In this document: positions 18,068 through 28,526 of the stretch, piece by piece
Layout: every line of letters begins with the position of its first letter
Position numbering within the stretch: the stretch's first letter is position 1
Source: Nannocystis pusilla
Lineage (GTDB): Bacteria; Myxococcota_A; Polyangia; Nannocystales; Nannocystaceae
Direction: 5' to 3'
Length of the DNA: 64,000 nucleotides
Assembly: GCF_026626665.1 (NCBI RefSeq)
Contig: NZ_JAPNKE010000002.1
Span: forward strand, 2,171,204-2,235,203
Program-made: the position numbers and the translations under genes
Notes under the pieces: model-generated
What the model saw: only the letters and a program-made list of their open reading frames with translations
Database searches by the model: none
Told to the model about the DNA's origin: nothing

Positions 18068-19324
18068 TCACGGCGAGCCGAGCTCCACCCGTTCGATGTG
18101 CTCGAGCAGCACCGTGTTGTTGGGCAGGTCATCCAGGGCAGCCCGCAGCAGCGCCGCCGGGCGCACCGCAGCGCCCTGCCTGCTCTGTAGCCAGAGGCGT
18201 TGCCATAGGTCGCGCGGCCGTGCGATGTTCTCGACATCGCTGGCCTTGCCGCCGGCGCGTACCCACACAGCACGGGCGTCGCGGACGTCGGGGTAGGCCT
18301 CGGCGAGCGTTTGGATCAGCTCATCCGGATGCGCGGACGGGATACGTGAGGCGGGATGAAGGCCACCATGAGAGGTCGTCACGGAGGTTTCGACCGGCGC
18401 AAGCGTTGGCGTGATCATTGCGGACAGCGGCGCGCCGCAGGCCATGGCAGCACGCTCGACGTCATCACGGTGGCGGCTGAAGTCTGACCGGAGGCGGGTG
18501 AAGAATTCGGCGTCGAGGTAGCCGCGGCGACGGAGGACCTCGACGCCGCCCGCGATTACGTGTGCGGCCGAGGCGACTCCGCCGGGAAAGTGCGCAACCA
18601 GCGAGGAGCCGTCTGGCCCGAGGGACACCCACCCGCGGAAGTCGTCGCCGGTCGGAAAGAGCGAGAGGAGAAGGCGGTGGAGCAGCTCGTTTGGCTCGAT
18701 CCGGACGTCCGCGGCTCCCGTGGAATGGATCGTCGCAGGCGCGAGCGCCGTTCGGACCGTCGTGACGGCGGCCGGCGTACTTGTCACGGGTGCCGCAGAC
18801 GTGGGCGGAGTCTTCGCGTCACGCAGCGGCAGCATCTTGAGCGGGCCGAGCGGGGCGGCGACGATTTCGGGCAGGCCCATGAGGTGCCGGACGAGCTGCT
18901 CGAGTTTCTCGGGGTAGGCCTCCGCATCGGGCGGTAGCGTGTAGCGCTGGTATGGACGGAGGACGATTGGGATGTCGGCCTCCGGGGTGCCCTCGAAGAG
19001 GACGGGGATGAAGCGCGTGTTGCGAGTGCTGGCGTCGTAGAGGTACTGCGTGGCCAGTAGCCCCTCGAAGGTGACGCCCTTACCGACGCCGACCGCCTCC
19101 TGGCCCTCGAAGCGCCTCCGGTAGGTCGCCGTGCAAATGATGAGCACGAAGTCGGCCGACTCGACCTGGGTCATCATCCAGCGGGGCCAGCCCTCAAGCG
19201 GCGCCGGAACGAAGCGATCGAGATGCACGTCGAGACCCCAACGCCGAAGCTGCTGGGCGAGCGCCAAGACAGCCTCCCGATGCGGCTCGGAGTCGTGGCT
19301 GTAGCTGATGAAAACGCGCGGCAC
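18068..19324 (-). CDS. SEFIR-domain effector with C-terminal adaptor-like regions
   Basis: First gene of the operon, GTG start at 19324. Residues 1-165 are a SEFIR (TIR-like) domain: VFISYSHDSEPHREAVLALA, then LDVHLDRF, GWPRWMMTQVESADFVLIICT, and RFIPVLFEG. A Pro/Thr/Ala linker follows (about 175-205). Two small helical regions come next. PNELLHRLLLSLFPTGDDF with FPGGVASAAHVI (about 212-300) resembles an effector-associated domain. HPDELIQTLAEAYPDVRDA to the C-terminus has similar adaptor character. SEFIR/TIR domains in bacterial conflict systems act as NAD-targeting or signalling effectors, with the adaptor tails docking onto the NTPase complex. The Glu needed for NADase activity cannot be assigned with certainty by eye. 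Confidence 0.82.
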   Translation of the reverse strand: MPRVFISYSHDSEPHREAVLALAQQLRRWGLDVHLDRFVPAPLEGWPRWMMTQVESADFVLIICTATYRRRFEGQEAVGVGKGVTFEGLLATQYLYDASTRNTRFIPVLFEGTPEADIPIVLRPYQRYTLPPDAEAYPEKLEQLVRHLMGLPEIVAAPLGPLKMLPLRDAKTPPTSAAPVTSTPAAVTTVRTALAPATIHSTGAADVRIEPNELLHRLLLSLFPTGDDFRGWVSLGPDGSSLVAHFPGGVASAAHVIAGGVEVLRRRGYLDAEFFTRLRSDFSRHRDDVERAAMACGAPLSAMITPTLAPVETSVTTSHGGLHPASRIPSAHPDELIQTLAEAYPDVRDARAVWVRAGGKASDVENIARPRDLWQRLWLQSRQGAAVRPAALLRAALDDLPNNTVLLEHIERVELGSP

Positions 19325-19638
19325 CTTGAGGCGGAGTGTGTCGGGACGCAGCGCGGCGGCTCAACGCAGCGAACGACGTTCGCGTGGCCGAGAACGTGCG
19401 CTTAGACACGGCGCCCTCTCGCGCGGCTCGTCTCGCTGTTCTTGGCCTACACCGCCGCCCTAACCGCGTCCCAACGTCGCCGCCCAACCCTCCGCTCCCG
19501 TCCCCGCTTGTGATTCTTGGCGGGCGTGGTCCGCGTGCTCGCTGGCGACGAAGATGACCTGCCTGGCGTCGGCGCGGACCACCCGAGCCCGCCGGCAGGC
19601 TCGCACTCTTCAATTGAGGTCGAGCCGGCCTCTGCCAC
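19325..19638. other. Promoter-side gap of the SEFIR operon
   Basis: 314 bp with no convincing gene. It must contain the promoter of the minus-strand conflict operon and the 3' flank of the FG-GAP gene. A 6-bp stem (CGAGCC/GGCTCG, near 19584-19603) is the only local structure noticed. Confidence 0.4.
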
Positions 19639-19683
19639 GGCGTGTCGACCCTGCAGGCCTCGCGCTCAACCCGGCATCACGCA
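19639..19683. repeat. Right copy of the direct repeat flanking the conflict-system island
   Basis: Overlaps the last codons and stop of the FG-GAP lipoprotein gene. It matches 11627-11671 in the same orientation, so the two copies bracket the transposase remnant and the whole GTPase/SEFIR operon (about 8 kb). Confidence 0.65.
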
Positions 19684-22188
19684 GTAGCCGCTGCCCTCGA
19701 CCTTGTTGTTCTCGGTGCGGCACTCCTGCCACAGGTGCTCGGGCATGCCGTCGTCGACGACCACGAACACCGGGGTGGTGCCGTCGGTGAGGGCCATCGA
19801 GGGGTTGGGCACGTCGATGGCGACGTCTTCGGCCTCGGCGGGGTAGAGCGCCTTCTTGGTGGTGCCCTCGCCGAGCTTGACGCCGCCCATGTCGGGGTCG
19901 CCCTCGTAGAAGCCGACCGCCACGCCGGCGGGCACGGCCGCCTGGCCGATGTTGCGCACGCGGGCGACCAGGCCGTAGGGGCCCTCGCAGCGCGGGAACA
20001 GGGCGGCGGTCAGGTCGGGCGCCGAGAATTCGCCCTCGGGCTGGACGTTCTGCCGGTAATTGTTGAGACCGTCGGTCTTCCAGTTCGGCGCCTCGGCGAT
20101 CGGCACGCTGCCGTCCTCGCGGATGTTGCTGATATGATAGGTGTGCTGATTCCACACGCGGCGGGTGCGGACCCACGAGCCGTTGGCGCTGCCGAAGATC
20201 CGGATGCCCGACTGGCGGGTGTTGTTGTCGGGGCAAGTGATGCCGTAGGCGTTGCTGGCGACGACGATGTCGGCCTGGCCGTCATTGTCGACGTCGGCGA
20301 CCAGGGGGTACTCCCACAGGGTGCCGGTGGTGTTGCAGGTGCTCGGGATCAGGTTGGTGCCGGTCTGACCGTCGTACATCCACAGGTGGTATTCGTCGGA
20401 GTAGATGACCTCGGCCTTGCCGTCGCCGTTGAAGTCGAACACCGACGAGCCGGTCACCGCGGACGAGCAGTCGTGGGTGGTCTTGAACCACAGGTCGATG
20501 TCGCTGTTGGCGACGCCCGGGTCCATCATCAGCTTGCCGCTGAAGACGATGTAGCCGACGGCCCCGGCGGCGCCGACGTCGGGCACGCCGTCGCCGTCGA
20601 AGTCGGCCACGGTCGGCGGGCCGCCGCCGTACTCGCTCTGGGCGTTGCAGAACACCTTGGTCGAGATGCCGTTGTTGATGTCGACGCCCTTGCGGATCAC
20701 CTGGGCGCCGTCGGGGCTGTTCATGTCGTAGCGCACGACCTGCATGGTGTGCGGGCCGCCGCTCGAGATGATGACGACCTCGGGCTGGCCGTCGAGGTCG
20801 AAGTCGCCGACGCCGTGGTAGCCGCCGACGACCGCGTTGGGGCCGTTGCGGAGGTCCCACAGGATGTCGCCGTCGGCCCGGTAGGCGCGCTGGCCGTCGG
20901 TGACGTCGAGGAAGCCGTCGCCGTCGAGGTCGCTGAGGCCGGTGAGGCGCTGACCCCAGCTGGTGGACGGATCGAGCTCCGTCTCGACGGCGCCGGTGGC
21001 CCCGTCGAGGAGGGTGAAGCCGACGAGGACCTCGGGGACGCCGTCCTGATCGACGTCGCCGATGGCCGGCGCCTGGTTGCCGCAGTGGACCTTGGTGGTG
21101 TCGGGCTGGGTCCAGAGGGTGGTGCCGTCGGCGTTGAAGGCGATCACGCCGGTGTTCTGGGCGACCGCGTCACAACACGAGACGCCGGCCGGCCCGGGGT
21201 TCATGCAGCCGACGATCTCGGGCACGCCGTCGCCGGTGAGGTCGGCGGCGGCGAGGCCTCCGCCGGGCTGGACGACGTTCGGGACGCTGAACTTCTCGAC
21301 GAGCTGGCCGCCGACCACCGAGATGGCGTGGAGCGTGCCCTGCTTGTAATAGGCGCCGCCGCTGAAGGTGCTGAAGACGATCTCGGGGATGTCCTTCTCG
21401 TTGACCTTGCCGTCGCAGTCGTCGTCGTCGAGGTTGATGACGATCGGCGACATCATGACGTCGCTCGAATAGGGCGGGGTGACCTGGCCGCCCCAGGCGT
21501 GCTTGAGGACGATGCCGAAGTCCTGGACCGGCGGGACGACCTCGCAATTGGGCAAGCAGGTGATAGGCTCGCCCTCCATCGGCTCGACGCCGTCGGGGCA
21601 CTCGGGCGGCTGCGGGAGGCACTTGCCGCTGTCGAGCGAGACGCCGCCCATGCACATCGGCGGCTGCTCGGCCTCGCCCAATGTGTATTCACAGTACGAG
21701 CCGTCAGGGCAATCGGTGGCGTCGACGCAATCGTCGCCGGGGACGACGCACTCCTGGAAGGAGCACACCTCGCCGACGCCGCAGCAGGTGTCGGTGCAGG
21801 CCTGGTTGATCGGGCAGCAGGTCTCTCCGACGCAGACGCCGTCCTCGCAGGTGTCGGCGCAGGCGGGGCCCATGTCCGGGCCCGGGCCGGTGGTGACGCC
21901 CATGCTGGTCCCGGTGGCGGTCGACTCGCCGGTGTCGCTGGTGGTCGAGCCGGTCGTGGTGGTGCCCTGGGTCTCGCCGACGGTGCCGGCGGTGTCGGGG
22001 CCGCCCGTCGTCGGCGGCGGGGCGCCGGTGCTGTCGGTGGTGGTGCCGGTGGGCGTGACGGTCGCGCCCGTGGTGGTGGCGACCGCGGTGTCGGTGCCGC
22101 CGCCGGTGGCGTCGCCGCACGCGGCGACCAAGAACAATGCTCCCGTCCGCAGCGCACGCCGCTGCGACCCGCTCGAATTCCTACGCAT
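19666..22188 (-). CDS. FG-GAP/VCBS-repeat lipoprotein with Cys-rich neck and CARDB-like end
   Basis: 840-residue predicted surface lipoprotein. ATG at 22188 gives MRRNSSGSQRRALRTGA and lipobox FLVAAC. A Thr/Gly/Pro spacer follows, then a Cys-rich segment (about 85-180: ACADTCEDGVCVGETCC and similar). At least seven beta-propeller repeats come next, with calcium-type DxDxDG loops such as DLTGDGVPEIV, DVDQDGVPEVL, DLDGDGFLDV, DFDGDGVPDV and DVDNDGQADIV. The C-terminal ~110 residues (LVARVRNIGQAAVPAG, EGDPDMGGVKLGEG) resemble a CARDB adhesion domain. Such proteins mediate extracellular binding; the ligand is unknown. Its 3' end occurs twice more in the window as fragments. The minus-strand neighbour 22314 is a separate lipoprotein gene. 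Confidence 0.82.
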   Translation of the reverse strand: MRRNSSGSQRRALRTGALFLVAACGDATGGGTDTAVATTTGATVTPTGTTTDSTGAPPPTTGGPDTAGTVGETQGTTTTGSTTSDTGESTATGTSMGVTTGPGPDMGPACADTCEDGVCVGETCCPINQACTDTCCGVGEVCSFQECVVPGDDCVDATDCPDGSYCEYTLGEAEQPPMCMGGVSLDSGKCLPQPPECPDGVEPMEGEPITCLPNCEVVPPVQDFGIVLKHAWGGQVTPPYSSDVMMSPIVINLDDDDCDGKVNEKDIPEIVFSTFSGGAYYKQGTLHAISVVGGQLVEKFSVPNVVQPGGGLAAADLTGDGVPEIVGCMNPGPAGVSCCDAVAQNTGVIAFNADGTTLWTQPDTTKVHCGNQAPAIGDVDQDGVPEVLVGFTLLDGATGAVETELDPSTSWGQRLTGLSDLDGDGFLDVTDGQRAYRADGDILWDLRNGPNAVVGGYHGVGDFDLDGQPEVVIISSGGPHTMQVVRYDMNSPDGAQVIRKGVDINNGISTKVFCNAQSEYGGGPPTVADFDGDGVPDVGAAGAVGYIVFSGKLMMDPGVANSDIDLWFKTTHDCSSAVTGSSVFDFNGDGKAEVIYSDEYHLWMYDGQTGTNLIPSTCNTTGTLWEYPLVADVDNDGQADIVVASNAYGITCPDNNTRQSGIRIFGSANGSWVRTRRVWNQHTYHISNIREDGSVPIAEAPNWKTDGLNNYRQNVQPEGEFSAPDLTAALFPRCEGPYGLVARVRNIGQAAVPAGVAVGFYEGDPDMGGVKLGEGTTKKALYPAEAEDVAIDVPNPSMALTDGTTPVFVVVDDGMPEHLWQECRTENNKVEGSGYCVMPG

Positions 22189-22313
22189 GCGCCACGAGAG
22201 CACGAACCCGCCGACGGCCGCAAGCGCCGGCGATCGCGGCCGGGCGCGGGCGCGCCGTCAGGTGGGCCGTGCTCGGATGCGAGCCGGGCGTCTCGCCCGC
22301 GAATGCGAGGTCG

Positions 22314-23849
22314 TCATTCGACGGTGAAGGTCCGTGTCGGCGTCGTCACCTTCGCGCCGCACTCCTTGACGATCGCGTACCACTCGTAGGTCGCGCCGGG
22401 CTTCAGGTCGCTCACGGTGTGGGCGAGCGCGGCGCCGGGGCCGGCGGCCTGGCCGACGACCTCGAACACCCCGGTGGCCGCCGAGAGGTCGAGGGCCAGG
22501 GTGAACTGCTCCTTGTCGCTGGTCATCGACTTGTCGAGCGAGGGCGAGTAGGTCTCGACCTTGACCTGGTTCTTCTTCGGCGAGAACCGCCAGATCCGCA
22601 TGTAGCCGCAGCCGCCGGCGCAGCCCTCCCCGGGCAGGATGAGGTCCTGGTAGTCGGCCAGCATCGAGTGGATCTTGTGGCCCATGTAGTTGTCGGTGCG
22701 GCGCGCCCGGAACTGCTTGATGTGCCCGCTCGTCATCAGCTGGACGTTGTCGATCTTCTTCATCACGTCGTAGATCTGCTTGCCCTCGGCGGAGAAGTCG
22801 CCGTTGGCCTTGACGATGTGGTGCGAGTTGACGATGCCGAGCGCGTGCGGGTGATCCTCGAAGACGCCCCGGGCCCACGCGAGGACGTCGGGGTCCTGGC
22901 CGAGGTCGCCGCGGTACTCGAGGCTCACCATGACGATGTCGAGGTTGCCGGCGCGGACGAGGATCCAGTTGTTGTCGTTCTTGTTGCCGTAGTGGCCGCC
23001 GTAGTACGCGCGGTCCTCGAAGCGCTTGACGCCGAAGTACTTGTTGAAGAGGGTGGTCGAGTTCGGGACGTCGTCGTGGAAGCTGGCGCCGTTGTCGTGG
23101 TTGCCTACGGCGATGCCGTAGGGGATGCCGTCGGGGAACTTGGTGCCGGTCTTCTCGAGGGTGCTCATCGCCGTCTGGGCGCGCTCCCACTCGATCTCCT
23201 CGATGTTGCCGTGCTGGACGACGTCGCCGTTGTGCAGCACCGCGACGATGTTGTCGGTGTTGCGGTGGTCCCACACCCATTGGGTCTGGGCGGGGTATTG
23301 AGGGAAGTTGCCGGGGAACTGGGTGTAGTTCTGCGTGTCCGGCAGGATGACGATGGTGAAGTCGTCGGCGTCGGTCAGGGTGTGGACCTCGCGGAGGTGG
23401 AACTTGGCGGTCGCGTCGGCGAGGATCGTGCCGCCGATCGTGACCTCGAGGTCGACCGAGGGACCGGGGACGGCGGCGCCCTCGGCCGGCGCGCTGGGCT
23501 CGGCGTGAAAGTCGGCCGGCGGGGTGTCGCCGCAGCCGGGCAGCAGCGGCTCGTCTTCGGTGTCGGTCTCGCCGGTGGTGCCCGTCTCGTCGCCGGTGGT
23601 GCCCGGTCCGTCGCCGGAGGTGCCCGGCTCGTCGCCGGTGCTCGCGGCGGTGGTCGTGACGGGCTGGTCGGGGGCGGTGGTGCCGTCGTCGGGCTTGGTG
23701 GTGCTCGTCGGGGTGTTGCCCTCGGTGCTGCTCGCAGTGGTGCTTCCGGTCGCCGACGCGGTCGCGGGGACGAGCGCCGGAGCATTGTCGCCGCACGCGG
23801 CGACGAGCGCGACGAGGGCGAGCGAGGTGAGGCGGAGGCGTGCGGGCAT
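22314..23849 (-). CDS. Calcineurin-like metallophosphoesterase lipoprotein
   Basis: 511-residue secreted phosphoesterase. The start at 23849 gives MPARLRLTSLALVALVAAC, with lipobox VAAC and a Thr/Gly/Pro spacer to about residue 85. A small beta domain (PSVDLEVTIGGTILAD) precedes the catalytic fold. Its motifs are the strand-1 Asp in TIVILPDTQNY, VLHNGDVVQHGN (GD block), YGIAVGNHDNG (GNHD block), and late His residues in LGIVNSHHIVK and LMTSGHIKQF. These supply the expected dinuclear metal ligands. The last ~100 residues form a fibronectin-like beta domain. Probable extracellular phosphatase or nuclease. It reads toward the FG-GAP gene with a 125-bp gap. Confidence 0.83.
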   Translation of the reverse strand: MPARLRLTSLALVALVAACGDNAPALVPATASATGSTTASSTEGNTPTSTTKPDDGTTAPDQPVTTTAASTGDEPGTSGDGPGTTGDETGTTGETDTEDEPLLPGCGDTPPADFHAEPSAPAEGAAVPGPSVDLEVTIGGTILADATAKFHLREVHTLTDADDFTIVILPDTQNYTQFPGNFPQYPAQTQWVWDHRNTDNIVAVLHNGDVVQHGNIEEIEWERAQTAMSTLEKTGTKFPDGIPYGIAVGNHDNGASFHDDVPNSTTLFNKYFGVKRFEDRAYYGGHYGNKNDNNWILVRAGNLDIVMVSLEYRGDLGQDPDVLAWARGVFEDHPHALGIVNSHHIVKANGDFSAEGKQIYDVMKKIDNVQLMTSGHIKQFRARRTDNYMGHKIHSMLADYQDLILPGEGCAGGCGYMRIWRFSPKKNQVKVETYSPSLDKSMTSDKEQFTLALDLSAATGVFEVVGQAAGPGAALAHTVSDLKPGATYEWYAIVKECGAKVTTPTRTFTVE

Positions 23850-24119
23850 CCCCGGATTATATGCGGGTAAAGGCCCTGCGGACCCCGAATCGCAGTTCGT
23901 GCGACCGGGCCAGCGCTCGGACCGACGTGCCGTGGCAGCCACGCGGAGCGTCGCGAACGAGGACGGCGGCCCAGGGACGCGCGTCCGACGCGGGGCTCCC
24001 TCGATTCATGAAGGGTCCCCATTCGCCGGTTCGCGACGCCGGCTACCGGTGCTTCGTGACGCTCCCGTGATTGCGATCGGCCACGCCGGCCCGAATCGTC
24101 GCATTCGCGGGTGCTGGCG

Positions 24120-24872
24120 TCATTCGAGCCAGTACAGTTGCTTGTGCATCAACGCCGAGTATTGCTGAAGCGCGGCCTCGGCCTTGCGGACGCCGGTGAA
24201 GGCGGCGACGACGGCGCGGTTGCCGTTGTCGTCCTGCCGCCACAGCGTGCGCCGGAGCGGCTCGAGGTCGGCGAAGTTGTCGGCGAGCGCGGCGACGTCG
24301 TCGTGGTCGATGACGAGGGTCTCGAACAGGTCGCGCAGGGTCTCCTGCGGGTCGTCGGCGATCGAGGCGCGCACGAGGGTGGGGAGGTTGTCCGCGTCGC
24401 GGCGCTCGAGCGGGCGCTGGAGGTCGAAGGCCCTGCCGGTGCCGGGCGACGCGAAGCGCAAGAACTCGAACCAGCCGAGGCCGTCGAGGACGTGTCGCTC
24501 GGTCTCGAGGTCGAGCCGGGTGGCGAAGTGGCGCAGCGGAGCCTTGAGGCCGGCGACCTCGCAGACCGGCCCGACGAGGGTGCCGCGCTGCAATTGGCGC
24601 AGCGTCTCGGCGGCGTCGACGGGGCGGAAAATGGGGGGACTTCCGAGGTCGCCGGCGGGGAAGCGCGAGTCGGCGTTCCACAGATCGTGCAGCGCTTCGG
24701 TGGCCAGTCGATTGGCGGCAGCAGGACCCTCCTGCGTCCCACCCCACGCCTTCTGCGCCCATTGCTGCAAGGTGGCAGGGGTCTCGCGCCCGGCGATGAA
24801 GTCGCGCAGGCGACGGATCAATTCCTCGGTCAAGGCACGGACGCGGAGGTCCTGCGAGTCGCCGACAGCCAT
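24120..24872 (-). CDS. Conserved-looking protein of unknown function (250 aa)
   Basis: Cytoplasmic, no signal peptide. Opens MAVGDSQDLRVRALTEEL with several amphipathic helices. LQQWAQKAWGG and LPTLVRASIADDPQETLRDL are the best-structured parts. Trp/Phe-rich GLGWFEFLRFASPG sits mid-protein. Codon bias matches neighbouring genes, supporting coding status. An upstream in-frame ATG near 24890 is also possible. I do not recognise the family. The 270 bp between it and the phosphoesterase gene show no gene. Confidence 0.6.
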   Translation of the reverse strand: MAVGDSQDLRVRALTEELIRRLRDFIAGRETPATLQQWAQKAWGGTQEGPAAANRLATEALHDLWNADSRFPAGDLGSPPIFRPVDAAETLRQLQRGTLVGPVCEVAGLKAPLRHFATRLDLETERHVLDGLGWFEFLRFASPGTGRAFDLQRPLERRDADNLPTLVRASIADDPQETLRDLFETLVIDHDDVAALADNFADLEPLRRTLWRQDDNGNRAVVAAFTGVRKAEAALQQYSALMHKQLYWLE

Positions 24873-25043
24873 GTGCCCCGAACATACCATGCGAGGTCGC
24901 GTCCGCGTCGGTCGCCATGCACGCGTGGCGTCGCGTCGAGCCCCGGGCGTGCTCGCACGTCGTGCGTCAGGGGACGCCTGCGCAGGGCGCTGCGCGGACG
25001 AGGCGGGTGATCGCCGGGGCACGTGCGCGGGCGAGGCGGCGGG

Positions 25044-25715
25044 TCAGAACAGGCAGAGCAGCAGAGGGGCGTCCTCGCACATCATGGTGATGGCGTCGCA
25101 GATCTCCTTGGGCGGATTGCCGCACAGCAGGAGGGCGGAGAGCTGGAGGTCGTCGCACAGCTTCAGCATCGGCTCGCCGGCGCACAGGCCGAGACCGGAC
25201 AGGCACTCGGCCTTGTCCTGGGCGGCCTTTTCGTAGCACTTGAGCTGGTCGGCGGTCTCGGGCGACTGGGCGAAGATCTCGCAGGTGCAGCTCTGCGGCG
25301 GGACGGTGGCGGCGAGGCACTCGTCGACGCTGTCGTACATGCCGAGCGAGACCTGGCACTCGCATTGCGGGCGGTAGGAGTCGACGAAGGCGTCGTACCA
25401 CTTGGCGCAGGCCATGCCGCTGCCCTCGCCGCCGCCGCCAGTGCCCTCGCTGGCGTCGGTGGTGCCGCTGGCGGCGTCGGTGGTGCCGCTGGCGCTGTCG
25501 GTGCCGCCCATGCTGCCGCCGGTGGGCAGGTCGGTGGTGGCGGGCGGCGTGCCGGTGGTGCTGGTCGTGGTGGTGCCGGTGGTCGGCGCCTCGGTGGTGC
25601 CGCCGCTGCTCCCGGTGGTGGTGCCGTCGGTGGTGCTCTCGGTGGTCGGGGCGCCGGACTCGCCGCACGCGAGCACGGCCGCGAATCCGAGCATGGTCAG
25701 GTGAGATCGGGTCAT
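25044..25715 (-). CDS. Small Cys-rich lipoprotein with Ser/Thr spacer
   Basis: 223 residues. MTRSHLTMLGFAAVLAC is a lipoprotein signal. A long Thr/Ser/Gly spacer (about 20-92) leads to a compact domain of about 120 residues with ten or more Cys, such as CAKWYDAFVDSYRPQCECQ, AATVPPQSCTCEIF, CYEKAAQDKAECL and CDDLQLSALLLC. The regular Cys spacing suggests disulfide-stabilised helices. No enzymatic motif is seen and I do not recognise the family. Confidence 0.75.
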   Translation of the reverse strand: MTRSHLTMLGFAAVLACGESGAPTTESTTDGTTTGSSGGTTEAPTTGTTTTSTTGTPPATTDLPTGGSMGGTDSASGTTDAASGTTDASEGTGGGGEGSGMACAKWYDAFVDSYRPQCECQVSLGMYDSVDECLAATVPPQSCTCEIFAQSPETADQLKCYEKAAQDKAECLSGLGLCAGEPMLKLCDDLQLSALLLCGNPPKEICDAITMMCEDAPLLLCLF

Positions 25716-26173
25716 GCGGCCTCGTTTCGTCCACGGTAATCGATGTCGCGCCGCGGCTCAGCGTCCGCGGGCGGGGACGTTGCCTGCGGCGCAGGAGGCC
25801 GGGGCGAAGTCGCCCACGCCGCGGACGCGAGGACTTACCCGCCGGGCGGCGAATGACGGGTCGCTGGCGGTGAGGTTCGTCGGGAAATGGACGGACTCGG
25901 TCGACCGCAGAACCATGGTTCGATTCCTCCGAGCGGTGGATCGGCGCGCGGGTCGTCGTCCGCCGCCATTGCCATCGAGGGCACGTGTCGCGCGCCTTCA
26001 CGGCGCCTTCGAGCGACGGGCGGGCGGCGGGCGGGCGCCCGCCCGCATGTCCTGTCGCTTGGGTCATGTCGTGAGAATGCGGTGGTGTCGGCGGCGCGGC
26101 GGGGAGCTGCGATTCGCAGGGCACCTCTGCCCCGGCGGGGCTTGACCGGATCGGGCGCGATGCTGCATTCACA
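25716..26173. other. Divergent intergenic region with a 20-bp perfect palindrome
   Basis: 458 bp between the divergent lipoprotein genes at 25715 (-) and 26174 (+); no gene seen. A perfect 20-bp GC-only palindrome centred at 26036/26037 (26027-26046) could be a hairpin or an operator-like site serving either gene. Confidence 0.5.
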
Positions 26174-27061
26174 ATGGGCGTGTCGTTCTTCGTGCTGTCT
26201 CCGCGGGTGCTCGGGTTGGGTCTGGTCTGGATGGGCGCGCCGCTGCTGGCGGCGTGCGGCGAGGAGGAGGACTCGGGGCCGCCGCCGATCGGGCCGATCC
26301 AGCAGGTGTCGTACGAGGTCATCCCGACGCCGCTGTACGAGCTGGGGATGCTCGACCTGACGCTGGAGAACGCGAGCTACGAGCAGCGCGAGGCGTTCAC
26401 GGTCGAGGTGCGCGACGCGATGCTGCCCGACGTGGTGGCGCTGGTCGGGCTCGCGGACCAGATGCTGGACACCGAGCTGACGCCGGGCGGGTTCCAGCGG
26501 GTGACGAACCCGTCGCTGCAGACGCGGCTGATGGCGAGCGGGGCGGAGGTCGAGTCGCTGGCGGCCGCGCTCGGCTACGTGTTCAGCCAGTGGAGCGTGC
26601 TGGTGACCGACTTCGCGGCGGAGGACGGCGGGACGGGCTACGCGGTGGTGACGTTCGACGTGGCGCAGGTCGACCCGGAGCTCGGGCAGGCGTTCTTCGA
26701 CCACGCGGCCGAGGTCGACGTCGGGCTCGGCGGCGGCTACTTCGCGTTCGGCTCGGAGGTCATCTACCTCAACCTGCGCGGGCCCGACGGCGAGCCCTAC
26801 AGCGGGCTGGACGACGATTCGTTCGTGACGGCGGTCGAGGAGGCGGCGGACAGCTTCGCGCCGTACAAGGCGGCGCTGGCCCAGGCCGGCGAGGCCGGGG
26901 TGATCTTCGTCGAGAACGACTGGAAGACCGCGCCCGCCGGCGAAGACTTTTTAAATGTGCTCGACCCGCTCGGCGAGGCGGCGCTGGCCAAGCTGGCGAC
27001 GCTGCAGGAGGAGCACGTGGCGCGCTTCAAGGCGGCGGTCGACGCGTACGGCTGGGAGTGA
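26174..27061 (+). CDS. Lipoprotein of unknown function (295 aa)
   Basis: Signal peptide MGVSFFVLSPRVLGLGLVW with lipobox LLAAC followed by an acidic run (GEEED). The mature part has alternating helices and strands with many acidic residues. Examples are LTLENASYEQREAFTVEVRD, MDTELTPGGFQR and YAVVTFDVAQVDPELGQAFF. No Cys-rich neck and no catalytic motif is recognised. It ends 86 bp before the convergent sigma-54 activator gene, with a 14-bp-period array filling the gap. Confidence 0.7.
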   Translation: MGVSFFVLSPRVLGLGLVWMGAPLLAACGEEEDSGPPPIGPIQQVSYEVIPTPLYELGMLDLTLENASYEQREAFTVEVRDAMLPDVVALVGLADQMLDTELTPGGFQRVTNPSLQTRLMASGAEVESLAAALGYVFSQWSVLVTDFAAEDGGTGYAVVTFDVAQVDPELGQAFFDHAAEVDVGLGGGYFAFGSEVIYLNLRGPDGEPYSGLDDDSFVTAVEEAADSFAPYKAALAQAGEAGVIFVENDWKTAPAGEDFLNVLDPLGEAALAKLATLQEEHVARFKAAVDAYGWE

Positions 27062-27067
27062 CGGAGC

Positions 27068-27146
27068 ATGAGCATGCTCTGATGGACATGGACACATGGA
27101 CATGTTGTGGAGGGCATGCTCTTTACGACATGCCCCGAAGGACCTG

Positions 27147-27149
<3 letters not shown>
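27068..27149. repeat. 14-bp-period array at a convergent junction
   Basis: ATG-cored units start at 27074, 27088, then (after a short irregular piece) 27102, 27116, 27130 and 27144, each 14 bp apart. The unit is ATGYYC-N4-GGAC. The last unit overlaps the stop codon of the sigma-54 activator gene. Confidence 0.8.
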
Positions 27150-28514
<1,365 letters not shown>

Positions 28515-28526
28515 GGCTCGTGTCGG

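Noticed and set aside
19642..22389. 915-codon plus-strand open frame opposite the FG-GAP gene
   Set aside because: Low-complexity Val/Asp/Ala translation mirrors the calcium-loop repeats on the other strand. The minus strand has a signal peptide and domain motifs.
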